The notes: a model not told the origin generated them from the sequence alone. A stretch of DNA of 52,794 nt from Tritrichomonas foetus (GCA_001839685.1 MLAK01000867.1:1-52794); one strand, 5' to 3'. Counted from the first letter of the stretch, positions 38,557 to 48,429 are shown. Numbers and translations: made by a program.

Positions 38557-39744
38557 TTTTGAATAGATACATATATGCATGTTGTCCTTGATTACCAATA
38601 AATGTTTGCTATAATAAATGACATTATCATTCAATCCTCCATATTTTACTTGAGTGAATTCCTGAATTTTTCAAATCTGAATTAATGAAAAATTCGAGCA
38701 GAATTATATTAAAATTTTTTTTACCTGAATAGATAGAGTGGAAATTTCACTCAACACTTTCAGAATAAATTATCTATTGTTCTGATGTGTCACTTTGGAA
38801 ACATATCTCTATTTAATAGATATGAAAAAATTAGGGATGAAATAAAGAGAAAATATTATATTTAGAAAACAAAGATGTATCGGGCTTCTATAAGTCAAAT
38901 CCCAGTCATGGGGACAAAAAAAATGAAATTATATTTCTGGAACAAATGTCGGATTTGAAAAATGGGAATGATGGGAACATATTATAGCATATCAAATGCA
39001 TTAGATTTTTTTGGGAATATTCAATTTTAAATGCTTATTTTTCCCATTCTGTATTGCGAAATTTTAGTGATGGGCTAATGTCAGAATCATTCGCACTTTT
39101 GACGGTTTTTATCTTTTCAAAGTAATTCAGATGTTATCAAAATAGAATATATTTTTCTGAAAAAGTTACGTTTCACATTACATTTATTGAAAATGAGACC
39201 ATAATATATTCTATCCAAATGTAGTGATTTATATAATACTATAATAAGTTAGATCGTCTCAAGTTGTCAATAGACCAGCCCAAATTTGTCAAAAATTCTG
39301 ACAGTTAAATCATATCTTCTCAATATTATGATCGCTATGCATATAAAAAGTTTTGTGTGTTAAAATATTTCTTGAATCTCCGTATCAATTTGAATGTCGA
39401 ATGAAAAATAATAGTCACTCAAAAATATATGGATATAAATTAATGTACAGAATTTGTTTATAATATTCAATTCTCTCTTAAGTACAATCACCAAATCTTA
39501 ACCTTTTTCAATGCATTGCTGTTAAAAAAATTATAAATTACAAAATCACTCAACTCCACGTTTAATGAATGATCATTGAGGTTATAATGATTTAATATTC
39601 CAAAACTTTCATCATTCGTAACAACTAAGTTCTATGGGGATTTATTCAAATTTGTAATATTATTCAATAAGGTATCATTTTATAAAGTGAAAATTGTGAT
39701 CGATTATTTTTGAATGCATTCAAAAAATAAAACATTCTTCACTA
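38557..39744. other. AT-rich intergenic DNA, no gene seen
   Basis: About 1.2 kb. It includes CGGTTTTTATC at about 39103, a word also found beside the TTAACGGTCG box at 36948, and a CCCAgtcaTGGG near-palindrome at about 38910. No protein-like frame. Confidence 0.5.
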
Positions 39745-39880
39745 ATTTCTATAGAGAATGATATTTTCAATGAGGAATGTAAATTTCTTTATAGAATGAA
39801 ATTTTCTATGATGAATGGAAATTTTCAATGAGGGATGGAAATTTCTATGGAGAATGGAAATTTCTTTGAAGAATTTCCAT
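39745..39880. repeat. Degenerate ~20-bp tandem repeat ending in a small hairpin
   Basis: About six imperfect copies of a 19-20 bp unit with the core GAATGGAAATTTCTATG. The last copy forms the perfect inverted repeat GGAAATT (39856-39862) and AATTTCC (39872-39878), 25 bp before the pseudokinase start codon. Position in the promoter suggests either slippage or a reiterated regulatory word. Confidence 0.65.
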
Positions 39881-39902
39881 TTATAATTGAAAGCGTTGAA
39901 TT

Positions 39903-41153
39903 ATGAATGTGCTCGACATTGGTAAAGGCAGCTCCAAATATACTGCGCATCACAGCAGCCAAACGCGCGTATATGGACCACCTATGGGCCCTCAAAAACT
40001 TCACAGATTCTTCCAAACAAGTGGACCAGGAGCATTTTCAACTCTCAATTTGGAAATTTCAGAGCAATCAAATCTCAAACACGAAAAAATCATGCCATTT
40101 TCATCTCTTAGATCAACAAATGAAGGCGTTTTTGCTGAACGTCCCTTTATTCAAGGAAGGCCGCTATCTGATATCATTGTTTCTCAAGGAGCCCAACTTC
40201 CTGCTACATCGTTGCATTTAGCACGAATGATTATTGTAGGTGTAGAGTATCTCCATGAAAATGGTATCATTTGTCAGTCCCTCCGTCCCGAAAATATCAT
40301 CATTGGAGCGAATGAATTAAAAATTGTTGATTTTGGAATTTCATCGATTTTTGATGATACTTTATTGGAATCATCAATTATATCTCTTGCTATGAGAGGA
40401 CCAGAAGGTGTCTCCAGTGGAGACATCGTTCGATCAAAAGAATTAGATATCTTCAATTTTGGCCTTCTGCTTTATACACTCGTAGTGGGCCATTTGCCAT
40501 GGACTACATTAAATCAAGGGCGCATTGTTCATCAAATGATGGCAGATAATATTCCAATTTCATCAGAAATAGGCTCTGATATCGCCAATCTATTGAAAGT
40601 TTGCTTTTATGCAAACCCAGAAAATAGACCAACTGCTACAATTTTACGTAAATCAATAGAAGAGCTTTTAATGAAAATACCAACAGCAATCCCCAAAGCA
40701 TCTACATTCAGTAGTCCAAATAATATTCAACAAAGCATTTCGAATGTTCAAGTCATTCAAAACAATACCCTTTTGAACAACAGTCCAAAAGACAATTCGC
40801 AGAGTACCACGAATCTACAAATATCAAATATTCCACCTACAGGACCAAATAGGCCCACAAAAATTGTGGTACCAAATAATACAAGTTTGAGGAATGTCGG
40901 GGTGGCTGTAATGACTCGATCCAGAATTAGGGCAGCCTCTCCAACATTGGCACAATTACAACTTCCAAATACTGCAAGTATGAAGAGCATATCAAAGCAG
41001 GTTTTGAAATTATCTCAAGGATCATCATCTTCTCGCATTAAATCTTTGCCAATTGAAAATAAATATTGTACCTCAATTCTTCCTCAATTAATGAGTCTTG
41101 ACCCACCAGATAACAATAATAATTCAAGTATTGATATCAAAGATGAAGAGTGA
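39903..41153 (+). CDS. Pseudokinase lacking the HRD and lysine motifs
   Basis: Encodes 416 residues. A protein-kinase fold is clear at about 60-260: ARMIIVGVEYLHENGII precedes the catalytic loop, then VDFG (143-145), RGPE (165-168, APE position), LDIFNFGLLLYTLVVGHLPW (like DxWSxGVxLYxLxxGxxPF) and NPENRPTATIL. The catalytic loop, however, reads CQSLRPEN (124-131): His, Arg and the catalytic Asp of HRD are all replaced. No glycine loop or VAIK lysine can be found in the short N-lobe. It is therefore expected to be catalytically dead and to act as a scaffold or allosteric partner. The C-terminal 155 residues are Ser/Asn/Thr/Pro-rich and disordered. No initiator is found close upstream. Confidence 0.85.
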   Translation: MNVLDIGKGSSKYTAHHSSQTRVYGPPMGPQKLHRFFQTSGPGAFSTLNLEISEQSNLKHEKIMPFSSLRSTNEGVFAERPFIQGRPLSDIIVSQGAQLPATSLHLARMIIVGVEYLHENGIICQSLRPENIIIGANELKIVDFGISSIFDDTLLESSIISLAMRGPEGVSSGDIVRSKELDIFNFGLLLYTLVVGHLPWTTLNQGRIVHQMMADNIPISSEIGSDIANLLKVCFYANPENRPTATILRKSIEELLMKIPTAIPKASTFSSPNNIQQSISNVQVIQNNTLLNNSPKDNSQSTTNLQISNIPPTGPNRPTKIVVPNNTSLRNVGVAVMTRSRIRAASPTLAQLQLPNTASMKSISKQVLKLSQGSSSSRIKSLPIENKYCTSILPQLMSLDPPDNNNNSSIDIKDEE

Positions 41154-41784
41154 TTTGGAAATTCTAATTTTTTCTGTTTCAGAAAATAAAGAAGTTAAAT
41201 TAAATGCACTCAACTTTGTTTAGTAATCAGCAGGTTGCAAGTGTTTTTGAAACAAGAGATTGTTGTGAATTTTTTGCAAATAATTTGTTTGTTTAAATAA
41301 AGATAAAGTTTTTAATTATTTCTTTCAATATTTTTGTTTCGATAGAAGCTTTCAGTAAAAAAGAGAAAAGTCACAATCAACCTCAAGTATTTTCTATGTT
41401 TATCTTTTCAATCATTATGAATGTCATTTTAAAAAAATTTATAAATTTTTGAAAATTTGATTTTATTGATTATGATCGTGAATACATTCTAGTTTTGCAT
41501 TTTAGAAAAAATAAAAACTTTTTCTTTTTTCAAGCGTTGCCAGTAAGTCATTGGTTAATTTTAACCCCTTTTTCCAAAGAAAATTATTGATTTTTATTTC
41601 ACATTAACATATTAAATGAAAAAATGATGACATCAAAAACGATATGATTAATCAAATGACAGTATGTTTAATAATTATGAATAATAATTTAAACCAGATA
41701 ACAAAGGAATATCAGATTATTTTAACCGGAAATGAATCTAATTTACCGAATAAAGGTTCATACATTTATATCATACAAAATGAA
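41154..41784. other. Intergenic DNA between convergent genes
   Basis: AT-rich spacer; no gene or tandem repeat seen. Confidence 0.5.
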
Positions 41785-41982
41785 TTAGAAAAGAATTGAC
41801 GATTCATCATGATCTTCATCTAAATTATATGCTTCTTGATTGTTAAATAAAATATCATTGAATTTATTATGAGTCTTCTCTGGTTGGCGATTGATGATAT
41901 ATGTATTGTTGTGGTTATTATTTTTGTTTGAGTGATGGTTATTGCCCAGAATGTTGGAATTATCTCCGAAAATATTGTCACA
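41785..41982 (-). pseudogene. In-frame continuation of the Myb gene beyond a TAA
   Basis: Directly after the TAA at 41983-41985 the same frame continues for 65 sense codons to a TAA at 41785-41787. The product is Asn/His/Asp/Glu-rich (DNIFGDNSNILGNNHHSNKN, later FNDILFNNQEAYNLDEDHDE), the same style as the Asn-rich tail just upstream. This looks like the lost C-terminus of the Myb protein. Confidence 0.65.
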
Positions 41983-42981
41983 TTAATCTCTCATTACTTT
42001 ATCAAGTAGAGCATCAACTTGTAACTCCACTTCGTTTTTATTGGTACGATGAGTCACTATATTGATAGAGTTTTCCTTTTGATTTTGATTTGCAATTTGT
42101 GGGAAATGAAGACTCCTAAGATTCATATAATAATTATATAATTCTTGAGTATTAATTTTGGAAATATTCGGAATCTGCAGGTTACTACTAAGAGCATTGC
42201 TATTCTTAATATTTCGATTCATTACATTGCTATTAAAATGATTCTTATTTGGAATATGGTTGGAATTAATAGAATTGTCAATAGTATTGGGACTTGACTC
42301 TAAACTAGGAGAAGGATTACTTTTGTGAACTTTTAAGGGATTTGGTGAAGGAGTTGGTGAAAGTTGAGTAAGATCATTGGTTTCATCATCAAATGATAAA
42401 TCTGATGAACTGAATTTTAGGTTCTTGTATCTATATCTACATTGAACATCACTTCTATTTCCAAGATATGAAGCAATTCTCGTCCAGTTTTTTTCACCAT
42501 ACTTTGACACTAATTTGATTAACTTCTTTTCTTCTTTATGTGTCCAATGTGATTTTGAAATTTTTGGATCTAACAGTCTATTCCAACGTTGGCTGCATTG
42601 CGCTCTTGTTCTTCCACTTCCGACATAATCTGCCACCTGGTTCCAACTATCAGTCCCAAATTTATGAACAGCCATCATCAATCTGTTGTCTTCATTATTG
42701 TTCCATGTTCGTGTTTGTTTTCGGTAGGAATTAAACCTCTCTTGAATTCGAGGTGATTCTGGAATCGGCTCATTTTCAGACTGAACAATAGCAATTAAAC
42801 GATCTGATGGAGCTGTGCATTCAATTATTTTTGATGTTTTAGCAATCAACTCGTCCGAGTTTATCGTGTTTGTGATGAATTCAACGAATATCTCTTGAAG
42901 TGATTCACAAACTTCATGTGAACACTGTCCAACAACATCATTAACAAAATTCATTGCAATGTCTACAAGTGGAGAATTCAT
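41983..42981 (-). CDS. R2R3-type Myb DNA-binding protein, apparently truncated
   Basis: Encodes 332 residues. Two Myb repeats lie at about 90-195: RTWNNNEDNRLMMAVHKFG with W...QCSQRWNRLLDP, then HWTHKEEKKLIKLVSKYGEKNW with VQCRYRYKNL. The regularly spaced tryptophans and recognition helices are intact, so sequence-specific DNA binding (AAC-containing sites) is expected. Residues 1-90 form an N-terminal helical region and 200-332 an Asn/Ser/Pro-rich tail. Myb proteins are the main expanded transcription-factor family in trichomonads. The frame continues past the TAA for 65 similar codons, so this stop is probably premature. TCACA at 43007-43011 (minus strand) is a candidate initiator 28 nt before the ATG. 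Confidence 0.88.
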   Translation of the reverse strand: MNSPLVDIAMNFVNDVVGQCSHEVCESLQEIFVEFITNTINSDELIAKTSKIIECTAPSDRLIAIVQSENEPIPESPRIQERFNSYRKQTRTWNNNEDNRLMMAVHKFGTDSWNQVADYVGSGRTRAQCSQRWNRLLDPKISKSHWTHKEEKKLIKLVSKYGEKNWTRIASYLGNRSDVQCRYRYKNLKFSSSDLSFDDETNDLTQLSPTPSPNPLKVHKSNPSPSLESSPNTIDNSINSNHIPNKNHFNSNVMNRNIKNSNALSSNLQIPNISKINTQELYNYYMNLRSLHFPQIANQNQKENSINIVTHRTNKNEVELQVDALLDKVMRD

Positions 42982-44738
42982 GATTGATTATTTCAGATTT
43001 GATATGTGTGAATGAAAATATTATCTTGATGATTGAAATGAAGGAATTTTTTTTGAGATGATATCATCATTATTTCTGATAAAGTCTTATCTGAAAATTA
43101 TCGATATAACAAATATTCAATACAATGTGTGTGAGAATTGAGGAATTCTATACTGAAATTATCTTTCAATTCAAACATTGACATGTTTCAATATGAAACT
43201 TTTAAGAGTGTTTGTTTCAATTAAGAATTCAGATGTCAGAATAATTGAATGTGTTTGAATGATTATGGAAAGACAAATGAATAATTGAAACAAACTCAAT
43301 AAATCGACTTCATGCTTAGAACGAGAATAATGTCTTCAAAAGCGATGTAATTCTTGGGTGGCTATTCGTTTGCAAGGAGAGTCAAGTCAAGTTATATTGA
43401 AAGAGTGAAATAGTGAAACTTTTTAAAAGATTGAATTTTGTTTGAATTTGTTGATTCAAAAAGAACAAGACAATTTCAACTTTATTGAAAAGTTAATTAT
43501 GAAGAAACTTTCTTTTTCCTTTATTTCTTTTTTCTTTTCATTTATTGGAAGTTGCTCCAATTCATTGTATTAAATATTTTTGAGTTACAGAATCTATTTG
43601 GTATAAAACAAAATTGCTCATGGAATATCAAAAATGATTGCATTTAAATTTGAAAGTGATTTCAAAAAGTTGTGTTGGGAAAATAATGAATTGATTTTTT
43701 GAAGAAAATAAATTATAAAATCAATTCAATATTTGTAAGAATAAATGTTTTCTGAATGGAATTTGAATACTTTTCAATTTTTCAAATGAAATAGCAAAAA
43801 ATTATCAATAATTCAATACTCATAATTTAATGAATATTAAATTTAGTGTGGCGTTGATAGTGAGCCTTCTTCGATTTCATGCTTCATTTTTCAAATAGAT
43901 TTCACAAATAATGCTCATTTCATATTTCTGAAGTGTTGCATAAAATTATCGTATTATGTATATACAAAAACACAAGATAAAATCTCACTTTAGTGCCTGA
44001 TTCACCTTTCTTAGTGCTCCTATTATTCGAATATCCAAAGATGATGTCATATTATTCGAATTTGAAAAAAATAATATAGTCAAACAATTTTGTTGTGGAA
44101 AAATAATAATTTTTACTTGGATAAATCTAAAATGTATATAATTCCAGTTTTAATTTAACTATCAAAAAATTGTTAAACAAGGGTTTTCAAGAAATTGCGG
44201 GATTTTCGAGGAAGCCCAAAAAGTGGCTGCAATTTGTTTAGAACACTCAAGAAACCATTATAATCATTTAAAGAAGTTGAGAATTTGAATATAAATCAAA
44301 GAAATAACTGAAAATTTTCAACAAATTTGAACAACATGACGGTTTTCTGATGATGAGCATTACTTTTGTCAATATGATTTGAAATTTCACATATATTACT
44401 TATAATATGTAGCGTTTTTAAGGTGTTCTGACGAAAAAATAATTTGTAGTAGAAAAGAGTCTTTATGTTAATTTGTTAGTGTATGAACGAAATTTTAGAG
44501 TATTTTGTACGATTGTCCACTCTGAGAAAGAAAGAAAAATTTTGAATCAAATTTTTGCTCCAAATCGAATTTTTTTATTGTTACGGAAAACAAAACATGG
44601 TTATTTCTTGTTAAACATGGATTAATTGCGAATTATGTAGTTCATTTATTATTAAAACAGTATTATTGTCACCAAGGTTCAAAATTCGATTCATATTCCC
44701 GCTATTATCTGCTTGGACCAGTAGAATGAGAAATTCAC

Positions 44739-44759
44739 ACTGTTTCCAATAGAAACAGT
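44739..44759. repeat. Perfect 8-bp inverted repeat, 5-nt loop
   Basis: ACTGTTTC, loop CAATA, GAAACAGT. It could form a small hairpin or a dimeric binding site, 250 bp upstream of the EF-hand gene. Function unknown. Confidence 0.5.
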
Positions 44760-44995
44760 TCAAAATGTCCTATGATAGTAAGATCATTTCACTTGCCATC
44801 ACTTTTATGCAGTTTTCAATATTATAGAAAATCAAAAAGTCGATAATTGAATGAAGCAAAGAACTATTTAATTTAAAATTTGTGTTAATTATTTGTAAAG
44901 TTTAGAATTATCAAAGCATGACAGAATTTCCAATGGTGATTTGACCAATTTCTCACAATTCAAAACCAAATATTAATTGAAATTATCCTTATGAA

Positions 44996-45000
44996 TCACA
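44996..45000 (+). promoter_or_regulatory. Initiator (Inr) of the myristoylation-type EF-hand gene
   Basis: TCACA, +1 A at 44998, 10 nt before ATG 45008. A second TCACA at 45004-45008 overlaps the ATG. Confidence 0.55.
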
Positions 45001-45007
45001 TTTTCAC

Positions 45008-45595
45008 ATGGGGAATAACGAAAGTAAGCAAAAGCCAGGACTCTCTGATGAAGAAGCAACAAGAATATCAAAGCAAACACATTTCTCTCCTGATGAAGTG
45101 AAGATTCTCTATAAAAGATTTTTACTTATTGAATCAACTCATATCGTTGACCAGCAGATCGATATAACAGAATTCCAAACTGCCCTTGGATTAGTTAGTA
45201 AAGGATTTGCCCTTCGTATTTTTACTGCTTTTGATAAAAACGGCTCGAAGAATATCACATTTGATGAATTCACGCATTGTCTTTCTGTACTGTGTCCAAA
45301 GGCGTCACTTTCTGAAAAAGCGACTTTTTGTTTCGAAATTTACGATAATGATAAAAATGGAACCATTTCTAGACAAGAATTGAAAGAAGTCCTTGAATTT
45401 AGTCTGGCTGAAAGTAATTCAGTCCATGTTTCACCACAACAGATCGACCAAATTGTTGATCAAACATTTAAACAAGTTGACTCTGATAATAGTGGGGGAA
45501 TCACACTTCAGGAATTTTTGAAGGCTGCTAACAACAACCCATCCATCCTTAACTGTGTAACATTGAACTATGACACCCTCATGACAGAGCCATAA
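45008..45595 (+). CDS. Calcineurin B/CHP-like EF-hand protein with myristoylation signal
   Basis: Encodes 195 residues. The N-terminus MGNNESKQ fits the N-myristoylation rule (Gly2, Asn3, Ser6, Lys7). Of four EF-hands the first is degenerate (DQQIDITEF region), while three have canonical loops: D76-E87 (DKNGSKNITFDE), D113-E124 (DNDKNGTISRQE) and D158-E169 (DSDNSGGITLQE). The arrangement and FCFEIYDNDKNG resemble calcineurin B, CHP1 or CIB proteins (FAFRIYDMDKDG). It probably tethers a calcium signal to a membrane partner, either a phosphatase catalytic subunit or an ion exchanger; the choice cannot be made here. Initiator TCACA lies 10 nt before the ATG. Confidence 0.88.
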   Translation: MGNNESKQKPGLSDEEATRISKQTHFSPDEVKILYKRFLLIESTHIVDQQIDITEFQTALGLVSKGFALRIFTAFDKNGSKNITFDEFTHCLSVLCPKASLSEKATFCFEIYDNDKNGTISRQELKEVLEFSLAESNSVHVSPQQIDQIVDQTFKQVDSDNSGGITLQEFLKAANNNPSILNCVTLNYDTLMTEP

Positions 45596-46169
45596 CATAT
45601 CTTTCTAAAAGAAATTATCAAAAAAACAAAATTTTAAAGTATTTTCACAAAAAAGATCTTCCACTTTATTTCACCATTATTTGACTATTTTTAAAGAGAA
45701 TAAACGTAAGAACTCATGGTTTTTTCATGATTTTGCTAAATTGATTAAAGCGTTGAATATCTCAAGTCTTTATTTTTAAAATTTTAAATTAATAAATCAT
45801 TTTGCAAAAGCAAATTTGTTAATTGTTAGTTGTAAAATAATAATTATATCATATGTTTTCAAGGTTAAATTAAATGATAATATTAGTTTATTCGATATTA
45901 ATTGAATTACTCTATTTGTCTATTTTTTGTGAATTGTGTAAGGTCCTATTCTGAATGAAGATTCACTATATAGAAATCTATAAGGGAAATATAGTGTGAC
46001 CAGATTTAACGTGAACACTTTGGGTTAATTTGACTTTTTATTTGACCATATATGTTCACGATTAAAACAATTGCATTTTAGCACTTTGAAAAAGTTGATT
46101 TGTGAAAAACGTTTTTTTCACCATTTACGATAGAAAGTAATCTAAAAAGTGACATTACGCACAGATTTC
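45596..46169. other. Intergenic DNA, upstream region of enolase
   Basis: AT-rich. It contains the inverted repeat CGTGAAC (46010-46016) and GTTCACG (46054-46060) and the box TTTGACCATATATG between them. No gene seen. Confidence 0.5.
46010..46060. promoter_or_regulatory. Inverted repeat CGTGAAC...GTTCACG upstream of enolase
   Basis: Perfect 7-bp arms, 37 bp apart, about 120-170 bp upstream of the enolase ATG, with a GACCATA box inside. Candidate activator site for a strongly expressed glycolytic gene; inference only. Confidence 0.35.
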
Positions 46170-46174
46170 TCACA
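46170..46174 (+). promoter_or_regulatory. Initiator (Inr) of enolase
   Basis: TCACA with +1 A at 46172, 10 nt before ATG 46182. It excludes the in-frame GTG at 46149 as a start. Confidence 0.65.
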
Positions 46175-46181
46175 CTTTACA

Positions 46182-47630
46182 ATGACAGACAATCGCACCT
46201 CCGCATACATGAACGAGCACAAAATCCCAGAAGCAATCCAAGAAACTCTTGTTTCCTTGCTTAACGATCGCCCCGATGATGCATTCGGCTATTTATATCG
46301 CCTATTTCGAGCCAAGGCCGCTCCTCCGAAGATTTCACGACTTGTTGGCCGCGAGGTCCTCGATTCTCGTGGTAATCCAACTGTCGAGGTAGACGTCTAT
46401 GCCACTTTTCTTGGCGAAGAAATCTTCGCTGGTCGATCTTCGGCGCCTAGTGGAGCTTCAACCGGATCCAACGAAGCCCGCGAGCTTCGTGATACCGAGT
46501 CCACCCGCTATGGTGGAAAGGGCACCCAAACGGCCGCCAATAACGTCACAGAAATATTATCCAAAGCTTTACGCGAGATGGAATTTTCACGACTTTCTAA
46601 CCTCGACGATACTATTTGTGCGACAGACGGAACCGAACTCAAAGAAAAAGTTGGAGGAAACGCCTGTACGGCCACATCTTTCGCATTGGCCGAATCAGCC
46701 GCAAATCTCCAAGAAATTCAATTATTCGAATATTTAGCCAAGCAGTTTGAAGAGCACGGAGGTGAAACAAAGACCAAATTCCACCTTCCAACGCCATTCT
46801 TCAATATATTGAATGGAGGAAAGCACGCTGGCGGCAATTTGAAGATCCAAGAATTCATGATTGCACCAAGCGATGAAGTTCCTTTCCCAGATCAGCTCAG
46901 AATGGCCTCAGAGGTCTATCACAAGCTCGGCAATATTTTGGTCGAAGAGCACGGACCCTCTGCCAGAAATTTAGGCGACGAAGGTGGCTTTGCTCCACTT
47001 TTGGATACTCCCGAGCAAGCCATTTCCGTCATTGAGCGCGCAATTCAGGCCGCAAATTATGAGCCAGGAAAAGACATCAGAATAGCCCTCGATGCGGCCG
47101 CGTCAGAATTTTATGACCAAGAAACAAAACTTTATGAAGTCGAAGTCGGCGTACACAAGACTGGTGAGGAAATGATTGAATACTGGAAAGAATTGACTGA
47201 AAAGCATCCAGCTGTCATTTCTATTGAAGATGGCCTTGATGAAAAAGATTATGAAAATTGGGCGAAATTGAATGCAGAAATCGGCGATAAAGTGATGTTG
47301 GTTGGAGATGACTTATATACAACAAATCCAAACACAATCAGAAAAGGAATCGAAGGAAAGTGGTGCAATGCCCTCCTATTGAAGGTGAACCAAATTGGAA
47401 CAATCACCGAAGCAATGAAGGCTGCTTCTCTCATCCTCAAAGAGGGCCAGAAAGTAATGGTATCACACAGATCAGGTGAAACATGCAACTCGGTAATCGC
47501 TGACCTTGCTGTCGCCATTGGCGCACAATGCATAAAGACAGGTTCAACAGCAAGAGGAGAAAGAATACAAAAATACACAAGACTTCTCCAAATTTATGAA
47601 TACCTTAAAGAACACGATATGCTAGAATAA
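46182..47630 (+). CDS. eno: Enolase with N-terminal RIIa/DPY30-like docking module
   Basis: Encodes 482 residues from ATG 46182; the upstream in-frame GTG lies before the initiator. Residues 53-482 are enolase (2-phosphoglycerate to phosphoenolpyruvate, EC 4.2.1.11). All key residues are present: mobile loop SAPSGASTG (88-95), H215 (GGKHAGG), E224, E267 (GDEGG), metal ligands D304, E349 and D376, and K401 (LLKVNQIGT), H429 (SHRSGET), K452. The ISIEDGLDEKD loop is more bacterial-like than animal-like. Residues about 8-42 are extra: YMNEHKIPEAIQETLVSLLNDRPDDAF has the IP...L...L...RP-D pattern of RIIa/DPY30 dimerisation-docking domains, which tether proteins to flagellar or anchoring partners. 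Codons are strongly G/C-ending, fitting a highly expressed glycolytic gene. Confidence 0.97.
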   Translation: MTDNRTSAYMNEHKIPEAIQETLVSLLNDRPDDAFGYLYRLFRAKAAPPKISRLVGREVLDSRGNPTVEVDVYATFLGEEIFAGRSSAPSGASTGSNEARELRDTESTRYGGKGTQTAANNVTEILSKALREMEFSRLSNLDDTICATDGTELKEKVGGNACTATSFALAESAANLQEIQLFEYLAKQFEEHGGETKTKFHLPTPFFNILNGGKHAGGNLKIQEFMIAPSDEVPFPDQLRMASEVYHKLGNILVEEHGPSARNLGDEGGFAPLLDTPEQAISVIERAIQAANYEPGKDIRIALDAAASEFYDQETKLYEVEVGVHKTGEEMIEYWKELTEKHPAVISIEDGLDEKDYENWAKLNAEIGDKVMLVGDDLYTTNPNTIRKGIEGKWCNALLLKVNQIGTITEAMKAASLILKEGQKVMVSHRSGETCNSVIADLAVAIGAQCIKTGSTARGERIQKYTRLLQIYEYLKEHDMLE

Positions 47631-48429
47631 ACACTATTAATCACATTGTAAATGATTGATTTTGTAGTTTTTTTGTTGTTTTTTCTTTCTCTTGAAGAAA
47701 CTTTAGGTTTCGATATTGACTGATGGTTTGTTCATTGTTGTTTTATTTTCGTTATTTGCTTTGTTTTGTATTTGTTTCTGATTCGTTTATGTTGCTCATT
47801 CGTTTTGATTGTTGTTGTTGTTGTTGTTGTTGTTCTTTTGTTATAGAAAATACTTTCTCAAAGAAAAACTGCCTTTATTTTTACAAGAGAAGAATCGAAT
47901 AACTCAATCCGAGCAGGTGGAGACATCAGTAATTGGTTGGAATTGATGACATTAACAATAAATAAGAAACAACAGACAATAAATTATTAACTTCTCTAAA
48001 ATAATCACATCAAATAAATTAGCTTAAAGTGAGTTTAATAATGAATACCCTTTGAAAAATTATGTCCTATCAAGAATTATCTTTCTTATATCTTACACAA
48101 GTTTTGATCTATCACTAACTTTACCATGTTCCTTTGTACAAAGTGTAAAGATGATGTACACCTTTCCATCTGATTCGGAAATTGAATCAATCTTGGAAGA
48201 AATACATATTTTACTATTTGTTCCATTAATAATGTGAAACTCTCAAAGCTTCGTCATTTAAGTTTCTTTGTCGCCTAATTTTGTACATTGATGAATATAA
48301 AAATAGAATATTTGCAATCAAATAGCTATAATCTAAAAGGAGAAGATTAAATAAAGAACAGATAAATTTAAAAAATTGTTTGTTTAGGGAGTTTAAGTTT
48401 GTGTCGGAATTAGCCGAGGATCAGATGTT
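47631..48429. other. Intergenic DNA between convergent genes
   Basis: T/G-rich 3' flank of enolase with the (GTT)8 tract. A 61-codon frame at 48052-48237 has no supporting signal. Confidence 0.5.
47811..47834. repeat. (GTT)8 microsatellite
   Basis: Eight perfect GTT units in the convergent spacer between enolase and the beta-glucosidase gene, likely polymorphic. Confidence 0.9.

Larger units (their letters stand above)
42982..45007. other. Long AT-rich intergenic region
   Basis: About 2 kb between divergent genes (Myb minus, EF-hand plus). It holds the hairpin at 44739-44759, two ATTATTCGAAT words around 44025-44060, and TCACA at 44996-45000 as the initiator of the EF-hand gene. No convincing gene. 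Confidence 0.5.

Noticed and set aside
43296..43390. Minus-strand G/C-richer patch reading LDLTLLANE-stop-PPKNYIAFEDIILVL
   Set aside because: Short, interrupted by TAG and with no flanking coding signal; could be chance or an unrecognisable relic.
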